DNA from: Candidatus Omnitrophota bacterium
GTDB taxonomy: Bacteria; Omnitrophota; Gorgyraeia; JAHIPI01
Direction: 5' to 3'
DNA length: 38,554 nucleotides
NCBI GenBank assembly: GCA_016783745.1
Contig: JADHVZ010000018.1
Coordinates: 1-38,554, forward strand
The translations under genes and the position numbers were made by a program. The notes under the pieces are model-generated. The model was given only the letters and a program-made list of their open reading frames with translations, was not told the origin of the DNA and searched no databases. Positions 37,267 through 38,554 of the stretch are shown here, piece by piece; the first letter of the stretch is position 1, and each line of letters opens with the position of its first letter.

Positions 37267-38554
37267 ATGAAGATAAGAAAGATAGTATTATGTAATTTGC
37301 CGTTGGATGGCGAACTTCAGTACTATATATCGCCGCCATATTTTCTGAAGGATGCCGTCAGTTATCCGCCCTTAGGCCTGCTTTATATAGCCGCGCAGAT
37401 TTACGACGCCGAAGTTAAGCTTATCGATACATCCTGCAATGTGAAGCTGACCATAGATGATACGGCCCGGAGGATCATAGATGAGAAGCCGGATATTCTC
37501 GGAATTACCGGTTACAGCATAAGGGCCTACGCGTTAAAGACGATATGCGAAAAGGTCAGCAGGGAGCTCGGGGACGCTGCGCGCATAGTAGTCGGAGGCA
37601 ACCATACGGAACTTTATCCTATTGAGACCCTTCGATATCCGGGTGTCAATTATGTTCTGAAAGGCGAGGCCGATTATACATTCCCGCAACTCGTAAAGGC
37701 TATAGATGACGGGGAGAAGGAAGGGGATCTTTCCGCGATTAACGGCCTCTACTTTTGTGGCGCCTCCGGTCAGATTCAGGCAAACGACTACAAGGAGGCG
37801 TCTTTTAATCTTGATGGAATCCCCTTTCCGAGGAGGGACCTGGTCGATTTCAGCCTTTACTCCACACTCGCGCAGGATACGACGACCATGACATCACTCG
37901 TCTCAAGCAGGGGCTGTTCCTTCAAGTGCATCTTCTGTGATGTGCCGATAAAGAAGATCCGCTTCCGCTCTCCGGAAAATGTAGTCGAGGAGATCGAAGA
38001 GATGATGAAGATGGGAGTGAACGAATTCAGCTTCTTTGATGACTGTTTCAATGTCGATCCGAATCGGGTAGTCAGGATATGCAGGCTTATCATCGAGCGA
38101 AAACTGAATATTAAATGGTGCTGCCGCCTGCGGCCTGCCCCTTTTACCGAGGAGATGGCCGAGGCGATGGCCGCATCGGGATGCAACCGGCTTCATTTCG
38201 GCGTCGAATCGACCAACAATGATATTCTTCGGTACATGCGAAAAGGGATCACCTACGAACAGTCGAAGAGGACACTCGATCTCTGCAAAAAGTATAAGCT
38301 GAAGCCGCTCATATACCTCATGTTCGGTTTTCCGGGGGAGGATATGAAGATGCTGAAGGAGGGCGAAAAGCTGATTTTGAATGAGTTGAGGCCCGACTAT
38401 ATCTTTCCGAGTATACTATTCCCGCTGGGCGGAACGGTCTTTTACCGCCAACTCCTTACGAGCGGAAAGCTGAAATATGACTTTTGGGCAGATTATATCA
38501 ATAATCCTACGCGTGATTATAAAGTGCCAAAATTCCGTACGCCGGAAGAAGATG
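37267..38554 (+). CDS. B12-binding-domain-type radical SAM protein (cut by window end, not in ORF track)
   Basis: An open frame runs from ATG 37267 to the last base with no stop (429 codons); the track missed it because it is unclosed. The N-terminal 180 residues form a cobalamin-binding-type Rossmann domain (Y-P-P-L-G-L-L-Y-I-A, V-K-L-I-D, I-L-G-I-T-G-Y, V-V-G-G-N-H, L-K-G-E-A-D). Next comes the radical SAM motif C217-S-F-K-C221-I-F-C224, F-F-D-D-C-F, H-F-G-V-E-S and L-M-F-G-F-P-G-E. This is the BchE/MiaB-like class of radical SAM enzymes, many acting as methyltransferases or cyclases. It starts 2 bases after the formyltransferase-like gene and extends the operon beyond the window. Cobalamin use cannot be confirmed from motifs alone. 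Confidence 0.87.
   Translation, partial: MKIRKIVLCNLPLDGELQYYISPPYFLKDAVSYPPLGLLYIAAQIYDAEVKLIDTSCNVKLTIDDTARRIIDEKPDILGITGYSIRAYALKTICEKVSRELGDAARIVVGGNHTELYPIETLRYPGVNYVLKGEADYTFPQLVKAIDDGEKEGDLSAINGLYFCGASGQIQANDYKEASFNLDGIPFPRRDLVDFSLYSTLAQDTTTMTSLVSSRGCSFKCIFCDVPIKKIRFRSPENVVEEIEEMMKMGVNEFSFFDDCFNVDPNRVVRICRLIIERKLNIKWCCRLRPAPFTEEMAEAMAASGCNRLHFGVESTNNDILRYMRKGITYEQSKRTLDLCKKYKLKPLIYLMFGFPGEDMKMLKEGEKLILNELRPDYIFPSILFPLGGTVFYRQLLTSGKLKYDFWADYINNPTRDYKVPKFRTPEED

Overview
The window looks like a piece of a Gram-negative bacterial chromosome of moderate GC. Almost every gene is on the + strand; the only confident minus-strand genes belong to one insertion sequence. No rRNA, tRNA or marker gene fixes the taxonomy. 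An exosortase-associated TIGR04073-type protein, many radical SAM proteins in a surface-glycan setting, a GMP synthase without its amidotransferase domain and dispersed GGGACAGACAC palindromes suggest an Omnitrophota or other PVC-like lineage. That assignment is inference.

Layout. 1-8.3 kb is housekeeping: the tail of an ABC-F ATPase, YajQ, an intact IS200/IS605 element (tnpA+tnpB, minus strand) inserted just after yajQ, RsmE, an amidotransferase-less GuaA, a 54-aa CxxC-x17-CxxC zinc protein absent from the ORF track, a THUMP-type RNA methyltransferase and TypA/BipA. 8.3-14.6 kb holds an ACR3 arsenite exporter, a beta-phosphoglucomutase/trehalose-6-phosphatase fusion and a GH65 enzyme carrying a C-terminal pseudo-receiver. 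Together the last two recreate, as two overlapping genes, the order of mycobacterial OtsB1. A CBS-pair protein follows. 14.6-17.7 kb has a sulfotransferase remnant and a signalling operon (histidine kinase, REC-EAL, single REC). 17.7-20.1 kb has a LysE exporter and two aldolases. 20.1-24 kb has a stress-type operon (secreted 26-aa-repeat protein, ECF sigma, anti-sigma), then two exported proteins: a duplicated TIGR04073 protein and a serpin-like protein.

24-38.5 kb is the most distinctive part. It holds a GT9 glycosyltransferase, five radical SAM proteins (one a double radical SAM fusion, one cut by the window end), a split transketolase whose second subunit has only the Pyr domain, a GT2, a methyltransferase, a DUF362-ferredoxin, a cysteine protein built of three repeated modules, and a stand-alone AICAR-formyltransferase-like protein. 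From 29.7 kb on the genes overlap or lie within about 20 bases of each other. The set suggests a radical SAM pathway making or modifying an unusual sugar or small molecule, perhaps for the cell surface. I do not recognise it as a described system.

Repeats: a 53-bp palindrome (two copies), a REP-like element of about 105 bp (two copies, hairpin loop in opposite orientation), a 28-bp direct repeat on both sides of rsmE, a 49-bp inverted copy of the tnpB 3' end, and a tandem/palindromic tract at 26.1 kb.
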